Assembly: GCA_032250735.1 (NCBI GenBank)
Contig: JAVVEP010000001.1
Span: 62,001-126,000, forward strand
Reading direction: 5' to 3'
Origin: Gammaproteobacteria bacterium
GTDB lineage: Bacteria > Pseudomonadota > Gammaproteobacteria > SZUA-152
DNA length: 64,000 nt
Shown: positions 47,797 to 57,418 of the stretch, piece by piece
How the letters are laid out: each line of letters starts with the position of its first letter
Numbering within the stretch: position 1 is the stretch's first letter
Translations under genes and position numbers: made by a program
Notes under the pieces: model-generated
What the model was told of the DNA's origin: nothing
Seen by the model: only the letters and a program-made list of their open reading frames with translations
Databases searched by the model: none

Positions 47797-49356
47797 ATGG
47801 CATCGATGACGAAAAAGGCGGTAGAGGGCTCCAGTGGTGAGCCGGTATTGCAGCAGGACAGGATCTGTGTGGACCTGTCGACCTTTAGCCAGGGGCCGGT
47901 GATGGTGTTTCGGTGGGGCAATGAGCAACACTGGCCCGTTGAGTTCGTCACCCCCAATGTCGCCCTGGTGCTGGGTTATACCGAGGCCGAGTTTTGCGCG
48001 GGCCATATCCGGTACGACGCCATTATCCATCCTGACGACCGGCAACGGGTGGCTGACGAGGTCGCGCATTTTTCCGCTGTGGGCGCCACGCAGTTTCGGC
48101 ATGAGGACTACCGCATGGTGGCCAGGGACGGCACGCAGTGCTGGGTCGAGGACCACACCCAGATTGTGCGGGATGCTGCGGGCCGTATCAGCCACTATCA
48201 GGGCTATGTGCTGGACGTATCGGTGCGCAAAAAGGCCGAGCAGACCCTGCGTGAGAGTGAGCTGCGCTTTCGGGGCATCGCCGAGAGTATGTCGGACTGG
48301 ATCTGGGAAGTGGATGCCCAGGGCGTGTACACCTACTGCTCGGGACGGGTGGAGGACATCCTCGGTTATCGCCCCGAGGAGATCATTGGCCGCACCCCCT
48401 TCGACTTTATGCCAGCGGATGAGGCGGAGAAGATCGCCAACGCCTTCGCGGAGATTGTCGCCGGCCAGGCCCCCATCAAGGATCTGGAAAACTGGAACCT
48501 GACCAGGGAGGGGCATCGGGTGTGCCTGCTGACCAATGGGGTGCCGCTGTTTGACGAGGCGGGCAATCTGGCCGGGTACCGGGGTGTGGATTCCGATATC
48601 ACGGCGCGCAAGATCGCGGAGGAACAGCTGATCCAGGCCAAGTTGGTCGCCGAGAGCGCTAGTCAGGCCAAGTCGGAATTCCTCTCGCGCATGAGCCATG
48701 AGCTGCGCACGCCCCTCAATGCCATCCTGGGGTTTACCGAGCTGATGATGGAGCTGGATGACGACCCACTGACGGATGAACAGCGGGAGTCCCTGGGCAT
48801 CATTCAGGGCGCGGGCCAGCACCTGCTCAGCCTGATCAACGAGGTACTGGACCTGGCCAGGATCGACGCGGGCAAGCTACAGCTCAGCTGCAAGGATGTC
48901 GCCTGGCGCAAGGTGCTCGCACAGAGTGTGGAATTTATCCTGCCCTCGCTGCAGAAACAGGGCCTGAGCCTGGTGGACGAGACCTCCCCGCAGGGACCGC
49001 TGCTGGTGCGGGCCGATGAGCTGCGGCTGCGTCAGGTGCTGCTCAACCTGCTGTCCAATGCGGTGAAATACAACCGTCCCCAGGGCCGCGTGATCCTGCG
49101 CTCGGTGCTGAGTGCGACGGGTGTCCTGCGCATCGAGGTGACCGACACCGGCGAAGGCCTGACCGAGGCACAGCTGGCCGAGCTGTTTCAGCCCTTCAAT
49201 CGCCTGCCCAAGGAAGGCGGCGCCATCGATGGCGTGGGTATCGGGCTGGTGATTTCCCAGCGCCTGATGGAATTGATGGGCGGCGTCATCGGGGTGCAGT
49301 GCACCCCCGGTGAAGGTTGTACCTTCTGGCTGGAACTGCCCACCGCTGCCGATTGA
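47797..49356 (+). CDS. PAS-PAS sensor histidine kinase
   Basis: A 519-aa soluble kinase. Two PAS domains (about residues 28-145 and 150-275, the second with SGRVEDILGYRPEEIIGRTPFDF) lead to HisKA (AKSEFLSRMSHELRTPLNAILGF, phospho-His in SHELRTP) and a HATPase (N box LLNLLSNAVKYN, DTGEGL, GVGIGLVIS). No membrane segment is seen, so it senses a cytosolic cue, and no response regulator is next to it. The PAS domains could bind haem or flavin; residues do not decide. Confidence 0.93.
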   Translation: MASMTKKAVEGSSGEPVLQQDRICVDLSTFSQGPVMVFRWGNEQHWPVEFVTPNVALVLGYTEAEFCAGHIRYDAIIHPDDRQRVADEVAHFSAVGATQFRHEDYRMVARDGTQCWVEDHTQIVRDAAGRISHYQGYVLDVSVRKKAEQTLRESELRFRGIAESMSDWIWEVDAQGVYTYCSGRVEDILGYRPEEIIGRTPFDFMPADEAEKIANAFAEIVAGQAPIKDLENWNLTREGHRVCLLTNGVPLFDEAGNLAGYRGVDSDITARKIAEEQLIQAKLVAESASQAKSEFLSRMSHELRTPLNAILGFTELMMELDDDPLTDEQRESLGIIQGAGQHLLSLINEVLDLARIDAGKLQLSCKDVAWRKVLAQSVEFILPSLQKQGLSLVDETSPQGPLLVRADELRLRQVLLNLLSNAVKYNRPQGRVILRSVLSATGVLRIEVTDTGEGLTEAQLAELFQPFNRLPKEGGAIDGVGIGLVISQRLMELMGGVIGVQCTPGEGCTFWLELPTAAD

Positions 49357-49400
49357 GGCACGACATCCGCTGAAGACACCTAACAACCGGGTTCAAAAAA

Positions 49401-49440
49401 CCGGGGGTCAGATCACGGCTTAAAGGGCTCTGACCCCTTA
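49401..49440. repeat. REP-like palindrome GGGGTCAGA ... TCTGACCCC
   Basis: GGGGGTCAGATCACGGCTTAAAGGGCTCTGACCCC, with an AAAACCGG hairpin just before it. It is the usual form of REP-type repeats linked with single-strand transposases (RAYT), none of which is in this window. It may also terminate the kinase gene. Confidence 0.65.
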
Positions 49441-49507
49441 AGCTGCTCTTAAGCTTCTATGGATTATTGAGTGGTGCACTTGCTACCTGAATTCGCCGCT
49501 GCTTAAG

Positions 49508-49548
49508 CGCCCTAGCTACGGCCGACGGTTTTTTCACAGACTCTGAAG
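49508..49548. repeat. Half-copy of the TTTTTCACAG repeat
   Basis: TACGGCCGACGGTTTTTTCACAGACTCTGAAG is a close match of the repeat arm at 6961-6993. The 315-bp gap 49357-49671 otherwise holds only the REP-like palindrome and the ilvD leader. Confidence 0.6.
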
Positions 49549-49671
49549 ACAACGAACCACAGTATTAGCAGGGTTGCGCCCCGCTTTGCTATTATGTCAG
49601 GCTGATTGCCACGTGCTGACTGTACGCCTTGTTTGTTGTACTGCTTAATATATCGTACCGAGAGGACTCCC

Positions 49672-51525
49672 ATGCCCGTATACCGTTCCCGAACCACTAC
49701 CCATGGCCGCAACATGGCCGGTGCCCGTGCCCTGTGGCGCGCCACCGGCATGAAGGATGGCGACTTTGACAAGCCTATTGTCGCCATCGCCAATTCGTTT
49801 ACCCAGTTTGTGCCTGGGCATGTGCACCTGAAGGACATGGGCCAGCTGGTGGCGCGCGAGGTGGAGAAGGCCGGCGGCGTGGCCAAGGAATTCAACACCA
49901 TCGCGGTGGATGACGGCATTGCCATGGGTCACAGCGGCATGCTGTATTCGCTGCCCTCCCGCGAGATCATCGCCGACTCGGTGGAGTACATGGTCAACGC
50001 CCATTGTGCCGATGCCCTGGTCTGCATCTCCAACTGCGACAAGATCACCCCCGGTATGTTGAATGCGGCGATGCGCCTGAACATCCCCACGGTGTTTGTG
50101 TCCGGCGGGCCGATGGAATCGGGCAAGTCGGTGATTGGGGGCCAGGAGGTACACCTGGATCTGGTGGACGCCATGGTGTCCGCCGTTGATCCCAAGGCCG
50201 ATGACGCGACCGTGATGCAGATGGAACGCTCCGCCTGCCCCACCTGCGGCTCCTGTTCCGGCATGTTCACCGCCAATTCCATGAACTGTCTCACCGAGGC
50301 GCTGGGTCTGTCGTTGCCGGGTAACGGCTCGATGCTGGCTACGCACGCCGATCGCGAACGCCTGTTCAAGGAGGCGGGGCATCTCGTCGTCAAGCTGGCC
50401 AAGGCCTGGTACGAAGGCGACGATGCCTCGGTGCTGCCGCGCTCCATCGCCAGCTTCGCGGCCTTCGAAAACGCCATGTGCCTGGACATCGCCATGGGCG
50501 GCTCGACCAATACGATTTTGCATCTGCTGGCGGCGGCGCAGGAAGGCGGCGTGCCGTTCACCATGGACGATATCGACCGGCTGTCGCGCAAGGTGCCGCA
50601 CCTGTGCAAGGTAGCCCCGTCGACGCAGAAATATCACATGGAAGACGTGCATCGCGCCGGCGGCGTGATGGGCATTCTCGGCGAGCTGGACCGCGCCGGC
50701 CTGCTCAACAACGAGCTGCCGATGATTCACGCCAAGAGTCTGAAAGTGGCCCTGGAACAGTGGGACGTGATGCAGACCCAGGACGAAAAGGTGAAAACCT
50801 TTTTCCGCGCCGGCCCCGGCAATGTGCCGACCCAGACCGCCTTCAGTCAGGACAAACGCTGGCCGGATCTCGATACCGATCGTGAGAACGGCTGTATCCA
50901 CAACATCGAACACGCCTTCAGTACCGAGGGTGGCCTGGCGGTGTTGTACGGCAATATCGCCGAGGACGGTTGCGTGGTGAAGACCGCGGGCGTGGACGAG
51001 TCCATCCTCAAGTTCTCCGGTCCGGCGCGTATCTTCGAGAGTCAGGATACGGCAGTGGAAGGCATCCTCGGTGACAAAATCGTCGCCGGCGACGTGGTGA
51101 TCATTCGCTACGAAGGCCCGCGCGGCGGGCCGGGCATGCAGGAGATGCTGTATCCCACCAGTTACATCAAATCGAAAGGCCTGGGCAAGGTCTGCGCCCT
51201 GTTGACCGACGGGCGTTTTTCCGGCGGCACCTCGGGCCTGTCCATCGGCCATGCCTCGCCGGAGGCCGCCGAGGGCGGCGCCATCGGGCTGGTGGAAGAG
51301 GGCGATACCATCGAGATCGACATCCCCAATCGCAGCATTCGTGTCGCGATCTCCGATGGAGAGCTGGCGGCGCGTCGGACGGCGATGGAGGCCCGGGGTC
51401 CCAAGGCCTGGAAGCCGGTCAATCGTGATCGTCAGGTATCGGCCGCCCTGCGTGCCTATGCGGCGATGACCACCTCGGCCTCGAAGGGCGCGGTGCGGGA
51501 TGTGAGTCAGGTGGAGAAGGGTTGA
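49672..51525 (+). CDS. ilvD: Dihydroxy-acid dehydratase
   Basis: A 617-aa IlvD/Edd-family dehydratase of valine and isoleucine synthesis. The Fe-S cluster Cys residues appear in [13 protein letters not shown] and [18 protein letters not shown]; the C-terminal [20 protein letters not shown] is also typical. It has the [4Fe-4S]-type length. The open frame begins at 49606, but GAGAGGA supports the Met at 49672. Followed by a strong terminator, so it is a single-gene unit. Confidence 0.98.
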   Translation: MPVYRSRTTTHGRNMAGARALWRATGMKDGDFDKPIVAIANSFTQFVPGHVHLKDMGQLVAREVEKAGGVAKEFNTIAVDDGIAMGHSGMLYSLPSREIIADSVEYMVNAHCADALVCISNCDKITPGMLNAAMRLNIPTVFVSGGPMESGKSVIGGQEVHLDLVDAMVSAVDPKADDATVMQMERSACPTCGSCSGMFTANSMNCLTEALGLSLPGNGSMLATHADRERLFKEAGHLVVKLAKAWYEGDDASVLPRSIASFAAFENAMCLDIAMGGSTNTILHLLAAAQEGGVPFTMDDIDRLSRKVPHLCKVAPSTQKYHMEDVHRAGGVMGILGELDRAGLLNNELPMIHAKSLKVALEQWDVMQTQDEKVKTFFRAGPGNVPTQTAFSQDKRWPDLDTDRENGCIHNIEHAFSTEGGLAVLYGNIAEDGCVVKTAGVDESILKFSGPARIFESQDTAVEGILGDKIVAGDVVIIRYEGPRGGPGMQEMLYPTSYIKSKGLGKVCALLTDGRFSGGTSGLSIGHASPEAAEGGAIGLVEEGDTIEIDIPNRSIRVAISDGELAARRTAMEARGPKAWKPVNRDRQVSAALRAYAAMTTSASKGAVRDVSQVEKG

Positions 51526-51566
51526 TGTTGGCGTAACGGCGACCCGACAGGACCACGGCGCTTTAG

Positions 51567-51609
51567 CAAAAAAGGCCCGCGACGGAGAGACACCGTCGCG
51601 GGCCTTTTG
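51567..51609. terminator. Bidirectional terminator of ilvD
   Basis: AAAAAAGGCCCGCGACGG ... CCGTCGCGGGCCTTTT, a 14-bp stem with T-tract. It also serves the opposite-strand SH3-protein gene, which ends at 51634. Confidence 0.9.
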
Positions 51610-51633
51610 TTGGGTGGGACTTACCTCAGTAAG

Positions 51634-52302
51634 CTACAGGGCCCCCCAGCCCGATTTCTTGCGGCGTCGCAGGCTGGGCAGGAAAACCCCCAGCAGGACG
51701 CTGAAAAAGACGGTGATCGCACCGTTGATAAACCATTCCCGGTCTGAGCTGTCACCCAGCATCTGATTTTCCTGGCGTAGCAGGTCATGCTCGCTCTCCA
51801 GTTTCAGCAGGTCCTTTTTCAGCTGCTGATTTTCGTTTTCCAGTTGCAGGGGTTTGGCGGCGACCCGGCGCAGATGGGTCAGTTCTTCCAGCTGTTTTTT
51901 GTTTTCGCGGGACAGTGTTTGCTGCTCTTTGCTCAGGTTGCCCTCTTTATCTCGCAGCGCGCCAAGCTCGGTGGTGAGTTGTTCATTGCGGGTTTTCAGC
52001 TTGGCCAGTTCCTGATTGGCGGCCTCCAGCAGGAGTTTTGCCGTGGGCTTGGCGGTGATGTACTGGTTCAGTACCCAGCCCTCGGTGCCATCCGGGCCGC
52101 GGACCCTGCTGTAGTCTTCCGCCGTCTCGAGGACCTCGAGTTTGGTGTTGCTGGGCCAGGTGCGCAGGATCTGATGCTGGGTGCTTTGTCCCGAGCGCAT
52201 GGTAATGATCAGGGTGTCGACCACGTAGCGTACCTCCGCTGAGGCGGTGGCAGCCAGGCACAACATGCAGAAGGCGAAAAACAGGCGAGATCGTTTAATC
52301 AT
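51634..52302 (-). CDS. TIGR04211-type SH3-domain membrane protein
   Basis: A 222-aa protein: signal peptide (LFFAFCMLCLAATASA), a bacterial SH3 domain (residues 24-85, YVVDTLIITMRSGQSTQHQILRTW and GWVLNQYI), a long coiled coil (90-185, rich in Glu, Lys, Leu, Gln) and a C-terminal membrane anchor (GAITVFFSVLLGVFLPSL) with a basic tail (RRRKK). This is the layout of the YgiM-like family, which probably binds peptidoglycan. The role is unknown. Confidence 0.9.
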   Translation of the reverse strand: MIKRSRLFFAFCMLCLAATASAEVRYVVDTLIITMRSGQSTQHQILRTWPSNTKLEVLETAEDYSRVRGPDGTEGWVLNQYITAKPTAKLLLEAANQELAKLKTRNEQLTTELGALRDKEGNLSKEQQTLSRENKKQLEELTHLRRVAAKPLQLENENQQLKKDLLKLESEHDLLRQENQMLGDSSDREWFINGAITVFFSVLLGVFLPSLRRRKKSGWGAL

Positions 52303-52305
52303 GAT

Positions 52306-52434
52306 TTATTGGGGTACGGCAAGGTACCAGTCCTTGTTGGTGGTTCGGGTCAGTTTGGCCACGGGTTTTCCCACCAGCGACGATAGCTGGGCAGGGCCGT
52401 GACAGGGTCGGCCATTGGACGTCCCTGTATACAT
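52306..52434 (-). CDS. Possible 42-aa small protein ahead of the SH3 gene
   Basis: A short frame, MYTGTSNGRPCHGPAQLSSL to KDWYLAVPQ, stops three bases before the SH3 gene start, which lacks its own ribosome site. This spacing fits translational coupling. It has no strong ribosome site itself and no known family. It may be a leader peptide or chance. The remainder of the 52303-52787 gap has a CCTGGTTGATAACCAGG hairpin (about 52715-52731) and the cytochrome c4 promoter. Confidence 0.3.
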   Translation of the reverse strand: MYTGTSNGRPCHGPAQLSSLVGKPVAKLTRTTNKDWYLAVPQ

Positions 52435-52787
52435 GTAATTGTCAGGAGATCAGACACTTGTGGGCAGATCATACTCCATTGTGGCAAGAGCTCAAATGGG
52501 CCGGCCGCTACTCTTAATCACGGGTTATGAGCGGGGACGAGTCTGGGTGCTTTATCCACAATGGTTTAAGACGTTGGCGCGGGGGGAGGGGTTCCGTGTC
52601 CCCGTCTCCGGCGCTGGAATTGACGCGAGGGAACGGATTGATATACTTGGGCGCTGAGTTTTGGGAGGGGCGGTGATATCCGAATGTCACCCTACACAAG
52701 AGCCCGATCGGGCCCCTGGTTGATAACCAGGCTTAAAACATAAAACACAGCACAGATAATAAATTAGAAAACAGGGGAAATACGTCG

Positions 52788-53447
52788 ATGATGAAAAGAA
52801 TCGGTCTATGGGCAGCACTCATCACGATGATGGCGGCTGTAGGGAGCGTGGGTGCAGAGACGACGATCGCCGGTGGTATGGTGCCGGGCGAGGGCGATGC
52901 GAAGGCCGGCAAGGAAAAATCCGAGCTGTGTCAGGGTTGCCACGGCGCCGATGGCATCAGTATTGATCCAGCCACATACCCGAACCTGGCGGGTCAGTTT
53001 GCCGGTTATATCTTCAAGCAGGTCCAGGACTTTCAGTTGGGCAATCGCCAGGATGACACCATGAGCGCCATGGCGGCGATGGTGGCCAGCCGTGAAGACC
53101 TGCAGGACATCGCCAGCTATTTTGCCAGCCAGAAACCGATGCAGGGTCAGCCTTCCGGTAATACCATCGCCAAGACCGGCGCCAAGATCTTTGAAAATGG
53201 CAACAAAGAGCTGGGTACCTATGCCGCCTGTGTGCGTTGCCACGGTGAAAACGGCAAGGGCAAGGGCAAGGACAACTCGCTGTTCCCGGTGATCGGCGGC
53301 CAGCAGAAGGCCTACCTCATCAAGCAGCTGAATGACTTCAAGGCCGACCGGCGGGCGAACGATCCGGCGGGCATGATGGCCATGGTCGCCAAAGGCCTGA
53401 GTGACAAAGAGATTGAGGCTGTGGCGGAGTATGTCTCTGGTCTGTAA
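52788..53447 (+). CDS. Diheme cytochrome c4
   Basis: A 219-aa periplasmic cytochrome with a signal peptide (to about VGA-ET) and two homologous haem domains, CQGCH (LCQGCHGADG) and CVRCH (ACVRCHGENGKGKGKD). Met ligands are likely in the TMSAMAAMV and PAGMMAMVAKGL segments. c4 cytochromes pass electrons to terminal oxidases, useful for sulfur oxidation. It stands alone, followed by a terminator. Confidence 0.95.
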   Translation: MMKRIGLWAALITMMAAVGSVGAETTIAGGMVPGEGDAKAGKEKSELCQGCHGADGISIDPATYPNLAGQFAGYIFKQVQDFQLGNRQDDTMSAMAAMVASREDLQDIASYFASQKPMQGQPSGNTIAKTGAKIFENGNKELGTYAACVRCHGENGKGKGKDNSLFPVIGGQQKAYLIKQLNDFKADRRANDPAGMMAMVAKGLSDKEIEAVAEYVSGL

Positions 53448-53533
53448 TGCCGGCGGTTAACGAGGGTCGGTAAAGCCCGTCACAATCGTATGTTCGCGGC
53501 ACAGTCGATAAATAGTAGACAGATAGCAGATAT

Positions 53534-53572
53534 AAAAAACGCGCCCCCTGATGCAGGGTGGCGCGTTTTTTT
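53534..53572. terminator. Bidirectional terminator
   Basis: AAAAAACGCGCC ... GGCGCGTTTTTTT hairpin between the converging cytochrome c4 and ABC ATPase genes. Confidence 0.88.
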
Positions 53573-53643
53573 GTGTCCTGGCCTTCGGCAACAGGCTGCC
53601 GATAAAACGAGAGAGAGGGCGGTTGCCGTGCTGCGCGGATGCC

Positions 53644-54690
53644 TCAGTCTGTGGTGAAGGCCACCACATGGTGCATCTCGGCGCGGATGCCGACCCGCTC
53701 GCCGATGGCGTGGTCGTGATGACTGGGAAACAGCGATAAGACCTGGTGGCCCGATGGCAGCTCCAGTGTGTACAGGACATCGGCGCCCTTGAAGGCCTTC
53801 TGGATGATGAGTCCGCTGAGGCTGCTCTGTGGGTCGGGCACGATGTCGTCCGGGCGGATCAGGACTTCCACACGGGTGCCCGGGGGCCACTTGTAGGCGC
53901 GGTCGCCCCGCAGCAGACCCAGCTCGGTATTGACGGTATCGGTGTTGACCATACTGCCCTGCAGGAAGGTGCCCTGGCCGATGAAGTTGGCGACGAAGCG
54001 GTCATTCGGTTCATGGTAGAGATTGAAGGGGGTGTCCCACTGCAGGATCCGGCCCCCGTTCATGACGCCGACCTGGTCGCCAAGGGCAAAGGCCTCGTCT
54101 TGATGATGGGTGACGAGGATGCCGGTGGTGCCTTCATGTTTGAGGATATCGCGCACCTCCACGCTGAGGCGTTCGCGGGTATCCACGTCGAGGTTGGAAA
54201 AGGGTTCGTCGAGCAGGATCGCCTCCGGCTGCGCCGCCAGGGCGCGGGCCAGCGCGACCCGCTGTTGCTGGCCACCGGAGAGCTCATGCGGATAACGGTT
54301 CCTGAAGGCCTGCAGGCCGACCGTGTCGAGCATGCGATCCACCGTTTTGCGACGCTGCTCCGCCGAATTCTTGCGCAGCGCAAAACCGATGTTGTCCTCC
54401 ACGGTCATGTGGGGGAACAGGGCGTAGTCCTGAAACACCATGCCGAGCCGACGCTTTTCCGGGGCCAGGGCGTAACCGGGGCGCGACAGGGTCTTACCGT
54501 CCATACGAATCTCGCCGCTATAGATGGGCTCGAAACCGGCGATGGCGCGCAGGGCCGTGGTCTTGCCACAGCCGCTGGGCCCCAGCAGGCAGACCAGGCT
54601 GCCGCGATTGACGTGCATCGACAGGCCGCTGACCACGGTCTGGCCACGGTAACGGCATTCGATATCGCGTAGCTCGAGCAGGGGGATCAT
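53644..54690 (-). CDS. ABC transporter ATP-binding protein (iron-type, FbpC-like)
   Basis: A 348-aa ATPase. Walker A is GPSGCGKTT, the Q loop VFQDYALFPHMTVEDNI, signature LSGGQQQR, Walker B ILLDEPFSNLD and H loop VTHHQDEA. A C-terminal TOBE domain starts about residue 250 (RVEVLIRPDDIVPDP). The sequence resembles the FbpC/PotA class that drives import of ferric iron or polyamines. No permease or binding protein is next to it. A Fur-like sequence lies just upstream of the start. Confidence 0.88.
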   Translation of the reverse strand: MIPLLELRDIECRYRGQTVVSGLSMHVNRGSLVCLLGPSGCGKTTALRAIAGFEPIYSGEIRMDGKTLSRPGYALAPEKRRLGMVFQDYALFPHMTVEDNIGFALRKNSAEQRRKTVDRMLDTVGLQAFRNRYPHELSGGQQQRVALARALAAQPEAILLDEPFSNLDVDTRERLSVEVRDILKHEGTTGILVTHHQDEAFALGDQVGVMNGGRILQWDTPFNLYHEPNDRFVANFIGQGTFLQGSMVNTDTVNTELGLLRGDRAYKWPPGTRVEVLIRPDDIVPDPQSSLSGLIIQKAFKGADVLYTLELPSGHQVLSLFPSHHDHAIGERVGIRAEMHHVVAFTTD

Positions 54691-54716
54691 GCGTGGGACA
54701 TTCGGTCAGTGGCGGC

Positions 54717-54735
54717 GTGAGTGAGAATCATTCCG
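54717..54735 (-). promoter_or_regulatory. Possible Fur box upstream of the ABC ATPase
   Basis: GTGAGTGAGAATCATTCCG agrees with the 19-bp Fur consensus (GATAATGATAATCATTATC) at about 12 positions. It lies 27 bases before the start, where repression would occur. A moderate match only. Confidence 0.35.
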
Positions 54736-54815
54736 GATATGATACCAGATCACCTGCGCTGGGGCGGGGCAAAATCGTCATCAGGGTGGGTGCTCTCAGC
54801 AGGCCGGCTCGGGTA

Positions 54816-55718
54816 TCAACCGATGAGAAATTCCAGTAGGGCCTTTTGCGAATGCAGGCGATTTTCGGCCTCGTCCCAGACCACGCTCTGTGCCCCGTCG
54901 ATCACCTCGGCGGCGACCTCTTCGCCCCGATGGGCGGGCAGGCAGTGCATAAACAGGGCATCGGGCTGGGCCAGCGCCATCAGTTGCGCAGTGACCTGGT
55001 AGTCGGCAAACACCTGCGCGCGGGCGGCCTGCTCGTCTTCCTGCCCCATGCTGGCCCACACGTCGGTGACCACCAGGTCCGCGCCGCGTATCGCCTCGCG
55101 GGCGGTGTCCACCAGGCGGGCGTGACCTTCACCGGCGGCGAGGATCTGCGTATCGGGCAGATAGCCGGCGGGACTGGCGATGGCCAGCTGGAAATCAAAC
55201 TGCCGGGCGGCGTTGATGTAGGAGTGACACATGTTGTTGCCGTCGCCAATCCAGGCCACGCGTTTACCCGCGATGTCGCCGCGATGTTCAAAGTAGGTCT
55301 GCATGTCCGCCAGCAACTGACAGGGATGGTATTCGTTGGTCAGCGCATTGATCACCGGCACCCGCGAGTGGCAGGCGAAGCGTTCGATGATGTCGTGCTC
55401 GAAGGTGCGGATCATCACCGCGTCCACCATGCGTGACAGCACCTGGGCCGAATCCTCGATGGGCTCGCCGCGGCCGAGCTGGGTGTCGCGTGAGGAGAGG
55501 AAGATCGCATGCCCGCCAAACTGGGCCATGCCCGACTCAAACGAAACGCGGGTACGGGTGGAGGACTTCTCGAAGATCATACCCAGCACCTTATTCTTCA
55601 GCGGCTCAAAAATCTCGCCCGCCCTATGCTTGGCCTTCAGTTCTATGGCGCGCTGGATCAGACGCCGTAATTCCTCGCGGCTTAAATCGTTCAGGGTAAG
55701 GAAATGACGCACAGGCAT
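54816..55718 (-). CDS. argF: Ornithine carbamoyltransferase
   Basis: A 300-aa enzyme making citrulline for arginine. The carbamoyl-phosphate motif is [13 protein letters not shown], the ornithine-binding region [13 protein letters not shown] and the final [11 protein letters not shown] is characteristic. The length is normal. It follows argD by 31 bases on the same strand, so argD-argF forms a two-gene arginine unit. Confidence 0.97.
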   Translation of the reverse strand: MPVRHFLTLNDLSREELRRLIQRAIELKAKHRAGEIFEPLKNKVLGMIFEKSSTRTRVSFESGMAQFGGHAIFLSSRDTQLGRGEPIEDSAQVLSRMVDAVMIRTFEHDIIERFACHSRVPVINALTNEYHPCQLLADMQTYFEHRGDIAGKRVAWIGDGNNMCHSYINAARQFDFQLAIASPAGYLPDTQILAAGEGHARLVDTAREAIRGADLVVTDVWASMGQEDEQAARAQVFADYQVTAQLMALAQPDALFMHCLPAHRGEEVAAEVIDGAQSVVWDEAENRLHSQKALLEFLIG

Positions 55719-55749
55719 AGTTCGCTAGTCTCGCTCTATCAATGGGCGT

Positions 55750-56940
55750 TTAGTGGCTGGAAAGAAACTGGCAGATGAGCGGAGTGAGCTGGTCAACCAG
55801 CTGCTGCGCCTGCTCATCGGTCATCACCAGAGGCGGCAGCAGGCGCACGACATTATTCGCCGTGACATTGATCAGCAGGCCTTGCGCCAGCGCCAGGGAC
55901 ACCAGCGCCGCACAGGGGCGATCCAGCTCGATGCCCAGCATCAGGCCCCGGCCACGTACGGCGGTGACACCGGCCACCCCGGCGAGCCGTTCGCTAAACC
56001 GGTCCAGCAGTTGCTGGCCGAGTGCCGCGGCGTGGGCACACAGCTGGCCCTTTTCGAGGGTCTCGATCACGCTCAGGCCGACCCGGCAGACCAGGGGATT
56101 GCCACCATAGGTGGAGCCGTGCTGGCCGGGCTGAAAAATCTGTGCCGCCTCCCCCCGCGCCAGGCAGGCGCCGATGGGGACGCCATTGCCCAGCGCCTTG
56201 GCCAGGGTCATCACATCGGGCACGGCATTGCCCTGCAGGGCAACGTGCTGGTGGGCGAACCAGTGACCGGTACGGCCCATGCCCGTCTGGATCTCATCCA
56301 GCATCATCAGCCAGTGGTGCTCGTCACACAGGGCGCGGATACCGGGCAGGTAGTCGTCATCCGGAATCCGGATACCGCCTTCGCCCTGTATCGGTTCCAC
56401 CAGCACGGCCACCACGTTCTGGTTGTTCTTGGCAACCGCGGCGATGGCATCGAGGTCGTTATACGGCACCCGCAGGAAGCCACTGACCAGCGGTTCAAAA
56501 CCGGCCTGTACCTTGCGGTTGCCGGTGGCGCTCAGGGTGGCCAGGGTGCGGCCGTGAAAACTGCCCTCCATCACCACAATCGTGGGCTGCGTGATGTCCC
56601 GCTGGTGGCCATACAGCCGGGCGAGCTTGATGGCGGCCTCGTTGGCCTCGGCACCGGAGTTGCTGAAAAAGGCGCGCTCCATGCCGGCCAGCGCGGTGAG
56701 TCTTTCGGCCAGCGCCTGCTGCTGGGCAATGTGGTAGATGTTGGAGGTGTGTACCAGCTGCGACGCCTGCTGGCAAAGGGCCTCGGTGATCGCCGGGTGG
56801 GCATGTCCCAGGCCGCACACGGCGATACCGCTGAGGGCGTCCAGATAGCGTTTGCCCTCGGTATCCCACAGCCAGACGCCCTCACCCTTTTCAAAGGTCA
56901 CGGGGAGGGGTGCATAGTTTTTCATGAGTGCATCTGACAT
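55750..56940 (-). CDS. argD: Acetylornithine aminotransferase
   Basis: A 396-aa class III aminotransferase using PLP. The phosphate-binding region is FFSNSGAEANEAAIKLAR, the Asp in the LMMLDEIQTGMGRTGHWFA strand pairs with the pyridine, and the catalytic Lys is in TLAKALGNGVPIGA. It converts N-acetylglutamate semialdehyde to acetylornithine. The frame opens at 57060, but that extension is not conserved; the Met at 56940 is chosen, with MKN five residues later as an alternative. Confidence 0.96.
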   Translation of the reverse strand: MSDALMKNYAPLPVTFEKGEGVWLWDTEGKRYLDALSGIAVCGLGHAHPAITEALCQQASQLVHTSNIYHIAQQQALAERLTALAGMERAFFSNSGAEANEAAIKLARLYGHQRDITQPTIVVMEGSFHGRTLATLSATGNRKVQAGFEPLVSGFLRVPYNDLDAIAAVAKNNQNVVAVLVEPIQGEGGIRIPDDDYLPGIRALCDEHHWLMMLDEIQTGMGRTGHWFAHQHVALQGNAVPDVMTLAKALGNGVPIGACLARGEAAQIFQPGQHGSTYGGNPLVCRVGLSVIETLEKGQLCAHAAALGQQLLDRFSERLAGVAGVTAVRGRGLMLGIELDRPCAALVSLALAQGLLINVTANNVVRLLPPLVMTDEQAQQLVDQLTPLICQFLSSH

Positions 56941-56997
56941 GTGGCATCGTCCAGGTAGATTTAACGGCCAGAATAACCGTCTGACTAAATAACCCGA

Positions 56998-57030
56998 AAA
57001 TAAAAAGGCAGTCCCCAATAGAGACTGCCG
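56998..57030 (-). terminator. Minus-strand intrinsic terminator upstream of argD
   Basis: On the minus strand GGCAGTC ... GACTGCC is followed by TTTTTA. It lies after the foldback element and shields argD from upstream transcription. Confidence 0.75.
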
Positions 57031-57077
57031 TTCAGTATCGGGACAAAATTCTATCCACAATCAGCGGGGGAGGCAAC

Positions 57078-57351
57078 ACTAGTACCCTGTAACACGCATA
57101 ATGACGCATTCAGAGCCCCCGAGCGGCGTTAGGGCAAGGCGCAGCGCGCAGGCAAGGGCCCATTCCCTTGTCAAGCGCTGCAACGCCGCACTGGCGTCGC
57201 TCGGGGGCTCCCTTCGGGCGAGGCGATAAGCGGTCACCTGCAGCGTTACTTGCCCTTGAGGTAGAATGGCTACCCCGGCGGGCAAGTGCCTTGCATCTGA
57301 CCGCTTCTCGCCTCGCTGAAGGTGTCATTATGCGTGTTACAGGGTACTAGT
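57078..57351. mobile_element. 274-bp foldback element with perfect 28-bp terminal inverted repeats
   Basis: The ends (57078-57105 and 57324-57351) are exact reverse complements; each begins ACTAGTACCCTGTAACACGC. Inside, two hairpins occur: 57113-57210 (outer stem GAGCCCCCGAGCG / CGCTCGGGGGCTC) and 57212-57321 (CTTCGGGCGAGGCG with matching CGCCTCGCTGAAG; inner ACTTGCCC/GGGCAAGT). The element should fold as a three-way junction. CTAG on both sides could be a target duplication. It encodes no transposase, so it resembles a MITE. Confidence 0.85.
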
Positions 57352-57362
57352 GGCCGGGCCAT

Positions 57363-57387
57363 AAAAAAGGCCCGGTTTCCCGGGCCT
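57363..57387. terminator. Terminator after the PuuD-like gene
   Basis: AGGCCCGGGAAACCGGGCCT on the minus strand, followed by TTTTTT. It lies between the gene ending at 57419 and the foldback element. Confidence 0.88.
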
Positions 57388-57418
57388 CTGATGTTGGTAA
57401 TTCATGCTGCGTTTTGGA

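Noticed and set aside
49645-51252. Minus-strand 535-codon frame opposite ilvD
   Set aside because: Mirror of a strongly coding GC-rich gene; many His/Gly/Gln runs and no signal sequence or motif.
52439-52657. 72-codon frame upstream of cytochrome c4
   Set aside because: No ribosome site, no recognisable fold, starts with a rare codon; more likely untranslated.
55753-56937. Plus-strand 394-codon frame opposite argD
   Set aside because: Shadow frame; argD has intact PLP motifs on the other strand.
57079-57350. Two overlapping short frames inside the foldback element, both ending MRVTGY
   Set aside because: The shared end results from the terminal inverted repeat; no ribosome site or protein-like composition.
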